Below, piece by piece: positions 1 to 10,903 of a stretch of DNA of 64,000 bases. The DNA lies in assembly GCA_037968855.1 (NCBI GenBank), contig JBBKWH010000050.1, positions 19,284-83,283 on the forward strand, in the 5' to 3' direction. The notes beneath the pieces were generated by a model that had not been told where the DNA came from, made no database searches, and was given only the letters and a program-made list of their open reading frames with translations. Origin of the DNA: JBBKWH01 sp037968855. GTDB lineage: Bacteria; Pseudomonadota; Gammaproteobacteria; Pseudomonadales; Moraxellaceae. A program made the translations under genes and the position numbers. The first letter of the stretch is position 1. Every line of letters begins with the position of its first letter.

Positions 1-492
1 ACTAAACCCTTCCACACCTGCTTTGGCAGCAGCATAGTTGGCTTGGCCAGCATTGCCCATCCGTGCAACCACAGAGGTAATATTGATAATACGGCCAAAA
101 CGCGCCCGACTCATGCCTTTTAACACACGCTTAGACAGATGAAAAACAGCATTTAAGTGAACATTCAAGATGTCCTGCCAGTCATCGGTCTTCATGCGTA
201 GCAACAAATTATCACGGGTGATACCTGCATTGTTAACCAACACAGCCACTGCACCATACTGTTGCTCAATCTGTAACACCAATGCATCAATGGCGGCAGA
301 ATCTCGAACATCAAGGCACATGCCACAACCTTGATCGCCCAAACGCGCCGAAATCTCTGCTGCACCCGCCTCCGTCGTTGCAGTACCGACCACGTAATGA
401 CCTGTTTGTGCCAACTCAGATGCAATCGCCGCGCCAATCCCGCGACTCGCGCCAGTCACCAATGCAACCCGTACAGACTGTTCTAAACTCAT
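1..492 (-). CDS. fabG: 3-oxoacyl-ACP reductase FabG (partial, C-terminus beyond left edge)
   Basis: NADPH-dependent reduction of 3-oxoacyl-ACP in fatty-acid elongation (SDR family, cytosolic). The 164 visible codons, read from the minus strand, carry the cofactor motif TGASRGIG near residue 14, NNAGITRD near 88, and the catalytic region with NITSVV followed by YAAAKAG (Tyr-x3-Lys). The start ATG (490-492) overlaps the fabD stop as ATGA, so the two are translationally coupled. The reading frame is open to base 1, so the gene is truncated only by the window. The order yceD-rpmF-plsX-fabD-fabG is the standard gammaproteobacterial one; acpP would be expected next, outside the window (inference). 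Confidence 0.96.
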   Translation of the reverse strand, partial: MSLEQSVRVALVTGASRGIGAAIASELAQTGHYVVGTATTEAGAAEISARLGDQGCGMCLDVRDSAAIDALVLQIEQQYGAVAVLVNNAGITRDNLLLRMKTDDWQDILNVHLNAVFHLSKRVLKGMSRARFGRIINITSVVARMGNAGQANYAAAKAGVEGFS

Positions 493-1469
493 GCCAATTT
501 TCCTTCAGACAAAGACACTGCCGATAGCGCCTGATCCAAACGACTACGGGTATCGGTCATGTAAGCCGTCAGAGGCTTGTTCATACGTTTGGCCAGATTT
601 GCCAGCACATTGCCCGCACCACACTCCACCACATGCGTCACACCCATTTTGGACAACTGCTGCATGCTCTGTGTCCACAAGACCGGCTGGCTTAACTGAT
701 CAATCAACCCCTGCCGAATCGCATCCAGATCAGGCGCAATCATCGCCCGTGCATTTTGAATCACTGGGATGTCAGGATGATGAAGCGGCACATCGGTCAA
801 TAGCTGCGCCAGTTGCTCGGCCGCAGGCTGCATCAAACGACAATGTGACGGCACACTGACCGGCAACAAAATCGCCTTCGCACCCAGCGATTTGACCACA
901 CGAATGGCCTCTGCAACGGCCGCTTGATCACCAGCAATCACCACTTGGCCTTCGGCATTAAAATTAGCCGCATCAACCACTAGCCCAGTCTGTTGACTGA
1001 CAGCTTGGCAATGCGTCATCACATCAGCATCACTCATGCCCAAAATCGCGGCCATGGCACCTTGACCCGCAGGCACTGCCTCTTGCATCAAACGCCCACG
1101 GCGACTCACTAGACGCACACCGTCGGACAGGCTAAGCGCACCAGCGGCCACCAAAGCACTGTATTCGCCAAGTGAGTGCCCAGCCATTGCTGCGGGCACA
1201 ATCCCACCCAGCTCACGCCAGACGCGCCACAGCGCAATACTAGCTGTGAGCAACACGGGTTGGGTAAATTCGGTTTGGTTAAGTCGATCATCGCCCTGAG
1301 CAATGTGCCACAGGTCAACATCGGCAGCACTACTGGCCTCAGCAAAGGTCTGAGCAATCAATGGAAAATCGTCGTATAACTCAGCCAACATACCGGCTTT
1401 TTGTGAGCCTTGGCCGGGAAACAGTAGCGCCGTATGCACAGCAGCAGTTGGATTTGTTGCACTATTCAT
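489..1469 (-). CDS. fabD: Malonyl-CoA:ACP transacylase FabD
   Basis: Transfers malonyl from CoA to acyl carrier protein, supplying the extender unit for type II fatty-acid synthesis. The 326-residue protein has the N-terminal LFPGQGSQ motif, the nucleophile elbow GHSLGEYSAL near residue 92, and the catalytic-His segment SVPSHCRLM near 205, all diagnostic of the family; length is slightly above the usual 310 because of about ten extra N-terminal residues. An AGGA ribosome site lies eight bases before the ATG. Both ends overlap neighbours by ATGA (plsX upstream, fabG downstream), indicating one coupled operon. Confidence 0.97.
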   Translation of the reverse strand: MNSATNPTAAVHTALLFPGQGSQKAGMLAELYDDFPLIAQTFAEASSAADVDLWHIAQGDDRLNQTEFTQPVLLTASIALWRVWRELGGIVPAAMAGHSLGEYSALVAAGALSLSDGVRLVSRRGRLMQEAVPAGQGAMAAILGMSDADVMTHCQAVSQQTGLVVDAANFNAEGQVVIAGDQAAVAEAIRVVKSLGAKAILLPVSVPSHCRLMQPAAEQLAQLLTDVPLHHPDIPVIQNARAMIAPDLDAIRQGLIDQLSQPVLWTQSMQQLSKMGVTHVVECGAGNVLANLAKRMNKPLTAYMTDTRSRLDQALSAVSLSEGKLA

Positions 1470-2464
1470 AGATGTTGTCCTGCTCGAATCATCGCGGGAA
1501 TATCATGCTCAGCCGCTCGAATCGCCACATTTAGGGCATGGGCAAAGCTCGTGGCATCAGCACTGCCGTGACTTTTGATCACCGTACCATTCAGTCCCAC
1601 TAATGGGCCACCATTGTAGCGGCTTGGATCCAGTCGTTGTTTTAGACGACGTAACACGGGCATGGCAGCCAAGGCCATTAAACGGGTGAACACATTGCGA
1701 GAAAACTCGGCTTTTAAACTGTTGCCGATCATATGCGCGACGCCTTCGGCTGTCTTGAGCGCAATGTTGCCATGCAAACCATCGCAGACCACCACATCAG
1801 CCTCATCATCAAAAATGCCATCGCCTTCGATATAGCCGATGTAATTCATCGAACTTGCCTTGAGTAATGCATTGGCGGTTTTGATGGTGTCGTTGCCTTT
1901 TATTTCTTCTTCACCAATATTTAGTAGGGCAATGCGTGGCGCTTTAACATCGGTTAAAGCTGACACCACCAAATGCCCCATGCGGGCAAACTGCAACAAA
2001 TGCTCGGCAGAGGCATCGACATTTGCCCCCAAATCCAGCATGTAGCAAGCCCCTTGACGGGTTGGTAGGGCGCTCATAATGGCAGGGCGCTCAATGCCTG
2101 CACAGGTCTTTAACACCATCCGGCCCAAGGCCATCAGCGCACCGGTATTGCCAGCACTGACACAGGCATCAGCCTGTCCATCGCGCACCGCTTCTATAGC
2201 AAGGCGCATAGAGGATTGGCGCTTTTGACGCAAAGCAACCATCACCGAATCATCCATACGGATCGACTCAGCAGTATGCTGTATATGAATACGGGACAAA
2301 ATAGACTGGTCAAAACCGACCAAAAGAGGCTCTATCAGCGCTTGATCGCCAAAGAGTAAAACCTGCAAATCAGGCAAACGCGACAACACCGAACGGGTTG
2401 CCGGAATCGTGACACGGGGACCGTGGTCCCCGCCCATGGCATCGACGGCTAGCCGGATCGCCAT
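1466..2464 (-). CDS. plsX: Phosphate acyltransferase PlsX
   Basis: Converts acyl-ACP to acyl-phosphate, the donor for glycerol-3-phosphate acylation, linking fatty-acid synthesis to phospholipid synthesis at the membrane. The protein (332 residues, normal for the family) opens with the signature AVDAMGGDHGP and contains SAGNTGALMALG near residue 102 and the conserved DGLHGNIALKT segment near 227. A strong AAGGAG site sits eight bases upstream of the ATG. It lies between rpmF and fabD, as in E. coli and Pseudomonas, and its stop overlaps the fabD start. Confidence 0.97.
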   Translation of the reverse strand: MAIRLAVDAMGGDHGPRVTIPATRSVLSRLPDLQVLLFGDQALIEPLLVGFDQSILSRIHIQHTAESIRMDDSVMVALRQKRQSSMRLAIEAVRDGQADACVSAGNTGALMALGRMVLKTCAGIERPAIMSALPTRQGACYMLDLGANVDASAEHLLQFARMGHLVVSALTDVKAPRIALLNIGEEEIKGNDTIKTANALLKASSMNYIGYIEGDGIFDDEADVVVCDGLHGNIALKTAEGVAHMIGNSLKAEFSRNVFTRLMALAAMPVLRRLKQRLDPSRYNGGPLVGLNGTVIKSHGSADATSFAHALNVAIRAAEHDIPAMIRAGQHL

Positions 2465-2483
2465 GTGTCAGTCTCCTTGAGGA

Positions 2484-2669
2484 TTATTCCTCGACGGCAG
2501 CCACTGCAAACAGTTGGCGACCACGGTAGAAACCGTCTTTGGTCACGTGGTGACGCAGGTGAGTTTCACCAGTGGTTTTGTCAATCGACAGTGCGTTAAC
2601 AGTCAACGCATCATGTGAACGACGCATGTCGCGACGGGCGCGGCTTTTTCGGTTTTGCTGAACGGCCAT
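2484..2669 (-). CDS. rpmF: 50S ribosomal protein L32
   Basis: Small basic protein of the large ribosomal subunit. The 61 residues begin [20 protein letters not shown], the canonical L32 N-terminus, and the rest (a [14 protein letters not shown] central part and YRGRQL) matches the gammaproteobacterial form without the zinc-binding cysteines found in some other bacteria. AAGGAG lies seven bases before the ATG. Its position between yceD and plsX is the conserved arrangement. Confidence 0.97.
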   Translation of the reverse strand: MAVQQNRKSRARRDMRRSHDALTVNALSIDKTTGETHLRHHVTKDGFYRGRQLFAVAAVEE

Positions 2670-2735
2670 GAGAGGCTCCTTGAAGATCAGTCGGACGGCC
2701 AGACACTGAACCGTCAGTCAGGTTAAAAATGGTGG

Positions 2736-3290
2736 TCAGTTTTTGACGTCTGAATCGAGTTTAAGACTCGCCAAAATACCAAAGGGGTTAGCCTGTCGTA
2801 CTGGTTCGTCAGCTTCTACTGGCTTTACCGCCATCTCACACTGCTCGTGGCGTGGTGATGTTGGCAAGGCCAGTAACAACTCGTCTTCAATCAGGGCAAG
2901 CAAGTCGATGGTTTCGCTGTTTTCAGCGGCATGCACCACTTGCTCTTCACTGATGACAATATAGTCGGCGTCTTCCAAAAGACGATCTGCTCGCGCAGGA
3001 TCATCCAAAATCGCCAAATGCACATTGGTATTGACTTCAATATCCACTTTATCCAGACAACGCTGGCAGACCAGTGGAAGTGTTGCCACCAATTGGGCAT
3101 TAAGCCACGCAGTTCCACGGTCGTCCTCAGACAGACGACAGCTTAGCTCAACGCTAAGATCGTCTAAAGGAGGGACTACCTCTTGGGCTATGCGGGGAAA
3201 TCGAGAAAGTGGCAAGGTGCCGGACCATGAAAAGCCCTGCTCCGCCCACTTAAATGGCTCGATCTGCGCCGGAAAGGTATTTGCTGACAT
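2736..3290 (-). CDS. yceD: YceD family (DUF177) rRNA accumulation protein
   Basis: Family linked to accumulation of 23S rRNA and large-subunit proteins; nearly always adjacent to rpmF, as here. The 184-residue protein has the conserved CQRCLD motif around residue 75, an acidic stretch IDLLALIEDELLLALP around 126-141, and the C-terminal NPFGILASLK motif, all typical. The chosen ATG (3288-3290) has no visible Shine-Dalgarno sequence, but no other methionine follows in the N-terminus and the alignment start agrees with E. coli YceD. The promoter upstream would leave only about six bases of leader, so the mRNA may be leaderless. Confidence 0.92.
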   Translation of the reverse strand: MSANTFPAQIEPFKWAEQGFSWSGTLPLSRFPRIAQEVVPPLDDLSVELSCRLSEDDRGTAWLNAQLVATLPLVCQRCLDKVDIEVNTNVHLAILDDPARADRLLEDADYIVISEEQVVHAAENSETIDLLALIEDELLLALPTSPRHEQCEMAVKPVEADEPVRQANPFGILASLKLDSDVKN

Positions 3291-3302
3291 AATAGGGCGT
3301 GG

Positions 3303-3331
3303 ATTCTACAAAGTTGCGTTAGACCTGTCAA
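3303..3331 (-). promoter_or_regulatory. Sigma70-type promoter of the yceD-rpmF-plsX-fabD-fabG operon
   Basis: On the minus strand a perfect TTGACA (-35, plus-strand 3326-3331) is followed after exactly 17 bases by TAGAAT (-10, 3303-3308). Transcription would start near 3296, about six bases before the yceD ATG at 3290. Confidence 0.75.
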
Positions 3332-3340
3332 AGCATAGAG

Positions 3341-3359
3341 TGATTTTGCGTTAAAATCA
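3341..3359. repeat. Inverted repeat between yceD and epmC
   Basis: TGATTTT (3341-3347) and AAAATCA (3353-3359) form a perfect 7-base inverted repeat around GCGTT, just upstream of the yceD promoter in the divergent intergenic region. It could be an operator; no regulator is recognised. Confidence 0.4.
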
Positions 3360-3442
3360 TTCGACAGATGGTGAATTCTGTATTTTTCTTTGTTATGTGC
3401 GGGTAGATCAGCTCTACCGATGCCTCTGATCACGAGTCAACA

Positions 3443-4063
3443 GTGTCCATTGATAGCCAATCATTGCCGTTTTTAACCACGTATCCGCTGTGTCCGTTTG
3501 ACCCACCGTGGCCACAACATGCCAATGAGCCTGCACAGGTGCGTTGGCTCATGGCTTGTTTTGATCAATGCTTTGCAGATCAGCATACCTGCTTGGTCTG
3601 GGGTGGCGAGGAACCCGAATACCTGCCTGCGCAAGACAATCAACCGGCGCGCATTCAATTTGCACATGGATACTTTGCCAGCGCCCTGCACGAAATTAGC
3701 CATTGGTGCATTGCTGGCCCTGCCCGCCGTCAACAAGCCGATCTGGGCTATTGGTATGCACCTGATGGCCGCACGCGCGAGCAACAAGCCTTGTTTGAAC
3801 AAGTTGAGGTCAAGCCACAAGCCTTGGAATGGCTGTTAACGGTGGCCTGTGGTCGTCCATTTCGAGTGTCACTGGATAATTTAAATGGCGATGCAGGCGA
3901 TGGCCAAGCCTTTAAAGATGCTGTTCATGCGCGGGTCATGGCGTTATTGCAAGGTCAGGCACCGATCCCTCAAGACGCTCAACGCTTGCTGGCGCATTTA
4001 CTGGCCAATATTCGACCTAGCCAACCAGTGCAATGGGCCGAGTTTGATCGTGCATTGATTTAA
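3443..4063 (+). CDS. epmC: Elongation factor P hydroxylase EpmC (YfcM family)
   Basis: EpmC hydroxylates the beta-lysyl-modified lysine of translation factor EF-P in bacteria with the EpmA/EpmB pathway. The 206-residue protein contains the metal-site region ALHEISHWCIAG near residue 79, the conserved LGYWYAPDGR near 100 and VEVKPQALEW near 120, a close match to the E. coli YfcM layout. The start used is GTG at 3443 with only a weak ribosome site; no ATG is available upstream of the conserved region, so the exact start is uncertain. It is divergent from yceD. epmA, epmB and efp are not in this window, so pathway completeness cannot be judged here. Confidence 0.88.
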   Translation: MSIDSQSLPFLTTYPLCPFDPPWPQHANEPAQVRWLMACFDQCFADQHTCLVWGGEEPEYLPAQDNQPARIQFAHGYFASALHEISHWCIAGPARRQQADLGYWYAPDGRTREQQALFEQVEVKPQALEWLLTVACGRPFRVSLDNLNGDAGDGQAFKDAVHARVMALLQGQAPIPQDAQRLLAHLLANIRPSQPVQWAEFDRALI

Positions 4064-4263
4064 TTCACCTTTAAGCGATTGCTCAGCGAGGTATTGCTTA
4101 GCACGGTCAAAGCGACAACATCTGTCACACAACACCTGTGCTTGATCACAGCATGGCTATGCTTACGCACAGGATCACAGCAGACAAATGTCACACAAAC
4201 ACCTTAAACTTCAAAATTATCAAACCACTGACCAGATCACCGATTGGATCTAAGGAGATCGAG

Positions 4264-4887
4264 ATGTTGCATCTACGCGTTCATCCTGACAATCCGCAAG
4301 CACGCTTAATCGCTCAAGCCGCTGAGCGGATCAAACAAGGCGATATCATTGCTTATTTTACCGATACCGCCTATGCCTTAGGCTGTCATATCGGCGACAA
4401 AGCCGCTATGGAGCGGATTGGCCGCATTCGTCGTCTGCCAGATCAGCACCAATACACCTTGCTGTGTCGGGATTTGTCCGAAATCGCGACTTATGCACGC
4501 GTCAGCAACAGCACTTATCGGCTGCTAAAAGCCCATACACCCTCAATGTGTACGTTTATTTTGCCTGCCACCAGCGAAACACCACGGCGTTTAATGCACC
4601 CTAAACGCAAAACCATTGGCATTCGCGTGCCCACTCATCCGGTCTGTCAGGCCTTGCTCGATGCTTTGGGCGAACCCATGCTGACCAGCAGCTTAATCTT
4701 GCCCAACCAAGACCTACCTATCGACGATCCCTACGAGATCGAAATGCAGCTTGAAAGCCAAATCGACATCTTGCTTGATGCGGGATTGGCCACCACTGGT
4801 CAGTCGACTGTGATTGATTTATCTGGTGATCATCCAGTGTTAATTCGACAAGGCATGGGCGACGCATCTGGCTTTGTCGACTTGTGA
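4264..4887 (+). CDS. yciO: YciO-type Sua5/YrdC domain protein
   Basis: Member of the Sua5/YrdC/YciO family, whose best known members make threonylcarbamoyl-adenylate for tRNA t6A modification; the YciO branch itself has a poorly defined role. The start is set at the ATG at 4264 because AAGGAG (4252-4257) precedes it by six bases; this gives 207 residues, the size of E. coli YciO, whereas the frame stays open further upstream. Visible family features are the segment FTDTAYALGCHIGD near residue 36, KPTR-like RRLPDQHQYTLLCRDLS near 58, and TIGIRVPTHPVC near 120. Because it is the YciO rather than the TsaC form, another gene is probably the essential tsaC (inference). Confidence 0.85.
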   Translation: MLHLRVHPDNPQARLIAQAAERIKQGDIIAYFTDTAYALGCHIGDKAAMERIGRIRRLPDQHQYTLLCRDLSEIATYARVSNSTYRLLKAHTPSMCTFILPATSETPRRLMHPKRKTIGIRVPTHPVCQALLDALGEPMLTSSLILPNQDLPIDDPYEIEMQLESQIDILLDAGLATTGQSTVIDLSGDHPVLIRQGMGDASGFVDL

Positions 4888-5014
4888 TCTACGTGGCAGT
4901 TAAATTGTGAACGGGTTCTTGATTCATTTTTTAAGCAAAACAAACAAATCGTTCATTTTTGACGGATTGGTTTGCGACTTTCTTGTGTTCTGATGCCTTT
5001 CTTTACAAGGGTTT

Positions 5015-5023
5015 TGCTATACT
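5015..5023 (+). promoter_or_regulatory. Extended -10 promoter of trpS
   Basis: TGCTATACT (5015-5023) fits the extended -10 pattern TGnTATAAT with one mismatch; no good -35 hexamer sits 16-18 bases upstream, as is usual for extended -10 promoters. Transcription would begin near 5030, about 30 bases before the trpS ATG. Confidence 0.5.
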
Positions 5024-5058
5024 TGCGCGGAATTTTTAAGTGATGTGGACAATAACGC

Positions 5059-6270
5059 ATGTCAATTTCGCGGGTCTTGTCAGGCATGCGGCCAACTGGT
5101 TGGCTGCATTTGGGTCATTATCATGGCGTCCTAGAAAACTGGGTCCGCTTACAGCATGAACACGACTGCTACTTTTTTGTGGCTGATTGGCATGCCTTAA
5201 CCACCCATTACGACGATCCACGTGCCTTGGCTGGCCACACGCGCGACATGGTGATTGACTGGCTTGCAGCGGGTGTTGATCCAGACAAAGCCACAATTTT
5301 TGTGCAGTCTGCCATGCCAGAACATGCCGAACTGCATGTCTTGCTGTCGATGGGCACGCCGCTATCTTGGCTTGAGCGTGTGCCAACTTACAAAGATCAG
5401 CAAGAAAAACTCAAAGAAAAAGACCTCGCCACTTATGGCTTCTTGGGTTATCCCTTGCTGCAAAGCGCTGATATTCTGTTGTATGGCGCAGACAAAGTGC
5501 CAGTCGGTGCTGACCAAGTCGCCCACGTCGAATTGACCCGAGAAGTCGCGCGCCGCTTTAATCATTTGTATGGTCGTGAGTTTGATGCTGAGGCCAAACT
5601 CGCTGCTGCGATTGCATTGCTGGACAAAGATACTGGCAAAAAATATCAACGGATGGCACGCAAATACAAAGAACAAGGCGATGCGGACTCACTCAAATAC
5701 GGCAAACTCTTGGTTGCCGAACAGACCCAATTGTCATCGACCGACCGTGAACGCTTACTCGGTGGACTAGATGGCTCTGGTCGGGTGATTTTGACCGAAC
5801 CAGTGGCATTATTGACTGAAGCCTCCAAAATGCCTGGTTTAGACGGCCAAAAAATGTCGAAGTCCTACGGCAATACCATCAGCCTGCGTGAATCACCCGA
5901 TAACGTGCGCGAAAAACTGCGCAAAATGCCGACCGATCCTGCCCGTGTCCGCCGTACCGATGCAGGCAATCCGGCACGCTGCCCTGTCTGGCAACTACAC
6001 GAAATTTATAGCAATCAGACCACAAAAGACTGGGTACAAGCGGGTTGCACCTCGGCCAGCATTGGTTGCTTGGACTGCAAACAGCCAGTAGTCGACTCGA
6101 TTAACCAAATGCTGCTGCCCATGCGTGAGCGTGCCGCCGAGTTTGAACAAGACCCAGCGCAGTTAAATCGCATCCTGTCCGACGGAGCAGCACGTGCACG
6201 AGAGACCGCGCATGCCACACTACGAGAAGTACGTCACGCTATGGGTTTGATTGGCACGTGGTCACAATAA
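5059..6270 (+). CDS. trpS: Tryptophanyl-tRNA synthetase
   Basis: Class I aminoacyl-tRNA synthetase charging tRNA-Trp. The HIGH-type motif is HLGH at residues 17-20, the KMSKS loop is intact at 265-269, and the tryptophan pocket region YPLLQSADILLYGADKVPVG lies at 131-150. At 403 residues it is about 70 longer than the E. coli enzyme; the excess is a charged segment around 178-245 before the KMSKS loop, seen also in other longer bacterial TrpS forms. The C-terminus contains several cysteines near residue 325-345 (GCTSASIGCLDC). It is followed four bases later by scpA. Confidence 0.96.
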   Translation: MSISRVLSGMRPTGWLHLGHYHGVLENWVRLQHEHDCYFFVADWHALTTHYDDPRALAGHTRDMVIDWLAAGVDPDKATIFVQSAMPEHAELHVLLSMGTPLSWLERVPTYKDQQEKLKEKDLATYGFLGYPLLQSADILLYGADKVPVGADQVAHVELTREVARRFNHLYGREFDAEAKLAAAIALLDKDTGKKYQRMARKYKEQGDADSLKYGKLLVAEQTQLSSTDRERLLGGLDGSGRVILTEPVALLTEASKMPGLDGQKMSKSYGNTISLRESPDNVREKLRKMPTDPARVRRTDAGNPARCPVWQLHEIYSNQTTKDWVQAGCTSASIGCLDCKQPVVDSINQMLLPMRERAAEFEQDPAQLNRILSDGAARARETAHATLREVRHAMGLIGTWSQ

Positions 6271-6274
6271 GTTC

Positions 6275-7069
6275 ATGTCAGCCCTCATGCGCCAAGAGCC
6301 TACGCCTGCCCGTGTCGATGATCAGTGGTTTAACCAACTACCCGATGATCTGTACGTGCCGCCGGAAGCATTTGCCATTTTGCTTGAGCGCTTTGAAGGA
6401 CCTTTGGATTTTTTGTTGTACTTGGTCAAAAAGAACGGCTTGAATTTAATCACGCTGGACATTGCACCGATTGCCAGCCAATACCTGTCCTACATTGCTT
6501 TGATGCAAACCTTGGATGTGGAACTGGCGGCTGACTATCTGGTGATGGCGGCGTTATTGGCCGATCTAAAATCACGCTTGTTGCTGCCCAAACCGGCACG
6601 TGACCTGTTGATTGAAGATGATCCTCGGCAAGATTTATTGGCCCGCCTTGAAGCCTATGCGGTGATCAAGTCTGGCGCAAACCTGCTGGGTGAGCATGAG
6701 GTGGTTGGTCGAGATGTGTTTATCGCATCGGCACGACGACCTGAGCTAGCCCAGACAGAACACGCATGTTTTGATGCTGATCTTTTGGCCCAAGCCATGC
6801 GTGCAATGTTAGGACGTCCGCAACCTGTCGTGCATCACGTTCGGCATGAGGCGGTACAACTAGACGAGCGACTGGCGGCGATTTTGCAGGCGGTACAGTC
6901 GGGTCAAGTGGTGCGTTTTGACCAACTGTTGCGTGTAGAGCAAGGTCGCATCGGCATTGTGGTGACATTTATGGCGATTTTGGAGTTGCTACGGCAGCAA
7001 CAGATTGCCCTACAGCATGATGGTCAAAGTGGCCCATTGTCGATCAAGGCGTATCGACATGCAGCCTGA
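6275..7069 (+). CDS. scpA: Segregation and condensation protein A
   Basis: Kleisin that bridges the heads of the Smc dimer and binds ScpB in the bacterial condensin. The 264-residue protein has the typical N-terminal region LERFEGPLDFLLYLVKKNGL near residue 40, the segment ADYLVMAALLADLKSRLLLP near 85-105, and a C-terminal winged-helix part ending in FMAILELLRQQQI. The ATG at 6275 is chosen because it follows the trpS stop; an in-frame TTG at 6251 would overlap trpS. The last 11 bases overlap scpB. Its partner smc is in this window at 11935-15492. Confidence 0.94.
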   Translation: MSALMRQEPTPARVDDQWFNQLPDDLYVPPEAFAILLERFEGPLDFLLYLVKKNGLNLITLDIAPIASQYLSYIALMQTLDVELAADYLVMAALLADLKSRLLLPKPARDLLIEDDPRQDLLARLEAYAVIKSGANLLGEHEVVGRDVFIASARRPELAQTEHACFDADLLAQAMRAMLGRPQPVVHHVRHEAVQLDERLAAILQAVQSGQVVRFDQLLRVEQGRIGIVVTFMAILELLRQQQIALQHDGQSGPLSIKAYRHAA

Positions 7070-7652
7070 CCACCTGCTGAACCAGATTGAAGCGGTGTTG
7101 TTTGCCAGCGAAGCACCTGTTCCGGCCTTAGTGCTTAGACAGTTACTTGATGAGCAACAAGATCGCCAAATGCTTAACACTTTATTGGCCGAGCTAAATC
7201 AGCGCTATTGCGATACCGCACTAGAACTGGTTGAAACGGCTAGTGGCTATCGAATGCAAGTCCGTGCGCAATATGGCGCGACACTTCAGCATTTGTGGCC
7301 AGAACGGAACATCAAGCTATCGACAGCCCTGTTAGAAACCTTAACAGTGATTGCCTATCGGCAGCCGGTGACTCGTAGTGATATCGAACAACTGCGTGGG
7401 GTGACCGTCAACAGTCAAATCCTCCGCACCTTGTTTGATCGCCAGTGGATTGCAGAGCGTGGATACCGTGATGTTGCTGGTCGTCCAGCGCTATTGGTGA
7501 CCACTCGGCAGTTTTTGGATGCATTCGGACTCCGTTCGCTGGCAGAACTGCCAACACTTGGGGATACTGTGCAACATTTATCGGCAGTCAATGTGCCGAA
7601 GGCCGAATTTGGCCGCGAGATGAATGCACAACAAGATTCAAAGCAGAGGTAA
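7059..7652 (+). CDS. scpB: Segregation and condensation protein B
   Basis: Winged-helix protein that dimerises and binds the ScpA linker in the Smc complex. The family features are the N-terminal QIEAVLFASEAPV and the central TLTVIAYRQPVTRSDIEQLRGV followed by LFDRQWIAERGYRDVAGRPALLVTT. The ATG at 7059 gives 197 residues, overlapping scpA by 11 bases; the frame also extends upstream inside scpA, but those residues are not conserved. The C-terminal tail past residue 170 is short. rluB starts four bases after its stop, the common scpA-scpB-rluB order. Confidence 0.94.
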   Translation: MQPDHLLNQIEAVLFASEAPVPALVLRQLLDEQQDRQMLNTLLAELNQRYCDTALELVETASGYRMQVRAQYGATLQHLWPERNIKLSTALLETLTVIAYRQPVTRSDIEQLRGVTVNSQILRTLFDRQWIAERGYRDVAGRPALLVTTRQFLDAFGLRSLAELPTLGDTVQHLSAVNVPKAEFGREMNAQQDSKQR

Positions 7653-7656
7653 AAAC

Positions 7657-8535
7657 ATGAGCGAAAAGCTGCAAAAAGTCCTAGCCCGGATGGGCTTAGG
7701 ATCTCGGCGATACATGGAGGAAGTGATTGCCGCCGGCCGAGTCAGCGTCAATGGCCGCGTCGCCACCGTCGGTGAACGAATCGAAGCCGGTGACGAGTTG
7801 CGCATTGATGGTCGCAAGCTCAACTATCAACACGAAGATCAAATGCGTCGTCGTGTGTTGGTCTATTACAAACCTGAAGGCGAAATTTGCTCACGCAACG
7901 ACCCTGATGGTCGTCCAACTGTGTTTGAACAACTGCCACAGATGGCCAATGACCGCTGGGTCATGGTTGGTCGTTTGGACATCAACAGTACCGGTTTGCT
8001 GTTGTTTACCAATGACGGCGAACTAGCCAATCGCTTGATGCACCCGTCGAGCGAAATTGAACGTGAATACGCCGTGCGCGTGATGGGCGAAGTGACTCAA
8101 GAAGCCCGTCAAAATCTACTCAATGGTGTAGAGCTTGACGATGGCCCTGCCAAGTTTGAATCGTTTGGCGAGATTGGTGGCGATGGGATTAACCGTTGGT
8201 ATCAAGTGGTGGTCAAAGAAGGTCGTAACCGCGAGGTACGTCGTTTGTTTGAATCACAGGGTCTAAAAGTTAGCCGCTTGCTGCGCACACGCTACGGCAC
8301 GGTGATTTTGCCACGCGAGTTGCGGACTGGCCGCTGGATTGAGCTAGACAAGCATGATATCGACCACATGGTGCAAAGCGTTCAGCTTAAACCACGGGTA
8401 GGTACAGGCTTGTACGGGATGGCCAAACGTCGTGCCGAGCGTCAAGCCGAAAATCCACTACCGGCACGTCGCGGTGGTTATTTGCGCCAACAAAAGCGTG
8501 ATAACGGCAATGGTGGTCAAGGCGGCAATCAGTAA
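7657..8535 (+). CDS. rluB: 23S rRNA pseudouridine synthase RluB
   Basis: Family that makes the pseudouridine at position 2605 (E. coli numbering) of 23S rRNA. An S4 RNA-binding domain occupies roughly residues 1-60 (KLQKVLARMGLGSRRYMEE), and the RsuA-type catalytic domain carries the aspartate in GRLDINSTGLLLFTNDG near residue 108. The C-terminus is a basic Arg/Gly/Asn/Gln-rich tail ending NGNGGQGGNQ, as in other RluB proteins. ATG at 7657 is preferred over an in-frame ATG at 7624 because an AGAGGT site precedes it by six bases and the S4 domain begins right there. Confidence 0.94.
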   Translation: MSEKLQKVLARMGLGSRRYMEEVIAAGRVSVNGRVATVGERIEAGDELRIDGRKLNYQHEDQMRRRVLVYYKPEGEICSRNDPDGRPTVFEQLPQMANDRWVMVGRLDINSTGLLLFTNDGELANRLMHPSSEIEREYAVRVMGEVTQEARQNLLNGVELDDGPAKFESFGEIGGDGINRWYQVVVKEGRNREVRRLFESQGLKVSRLLRTRYGTVILPRELRTGRWIELDKHDIDHMVQSVQLKPRVGTGLYGMAKRRAERQAENPLPARRGGYLRQQKRDNGNGGQGGNQ

Positions 8536-8569
8536 GGATTGCGGCTAAACCCACATCGCCCACCTCAAA

Positions 8570-8602
8570 AACCCCGCTCAAGTGCAGACTTGGCGGGGTT
8601 TT

Positions 8603-8605
<3 letters not shown>
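8570..8605. terminator. Bidirectional rho-independent terminator between rluB and ligA
   Basis: CCCCGC (8572-8577) pairs with GCGGGG (8593-8598), extended by CAAGT (8579-8583) with ACTTG (8588-8592) around a GCAG loop, with one unpaired T. A run of Ts follows on the plus strand and of As precedes it, so it can stop both converging transcripts. It overlaps the end of ligA. Confidence 0.88.
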
Positions 8606-10870
<2,265 letters not shown>

Positions 10871-10903
10871 TCAACTGTGCTGAGCGCTTTATTGCTGACT
10901 GGA

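Noticed and set aside
4138..4263. Upstream extension of the yciO-like gene
   Set aside because: AAGGAG with proper spacing sits at the ATG at 4264, and the extra residues are unconserved.
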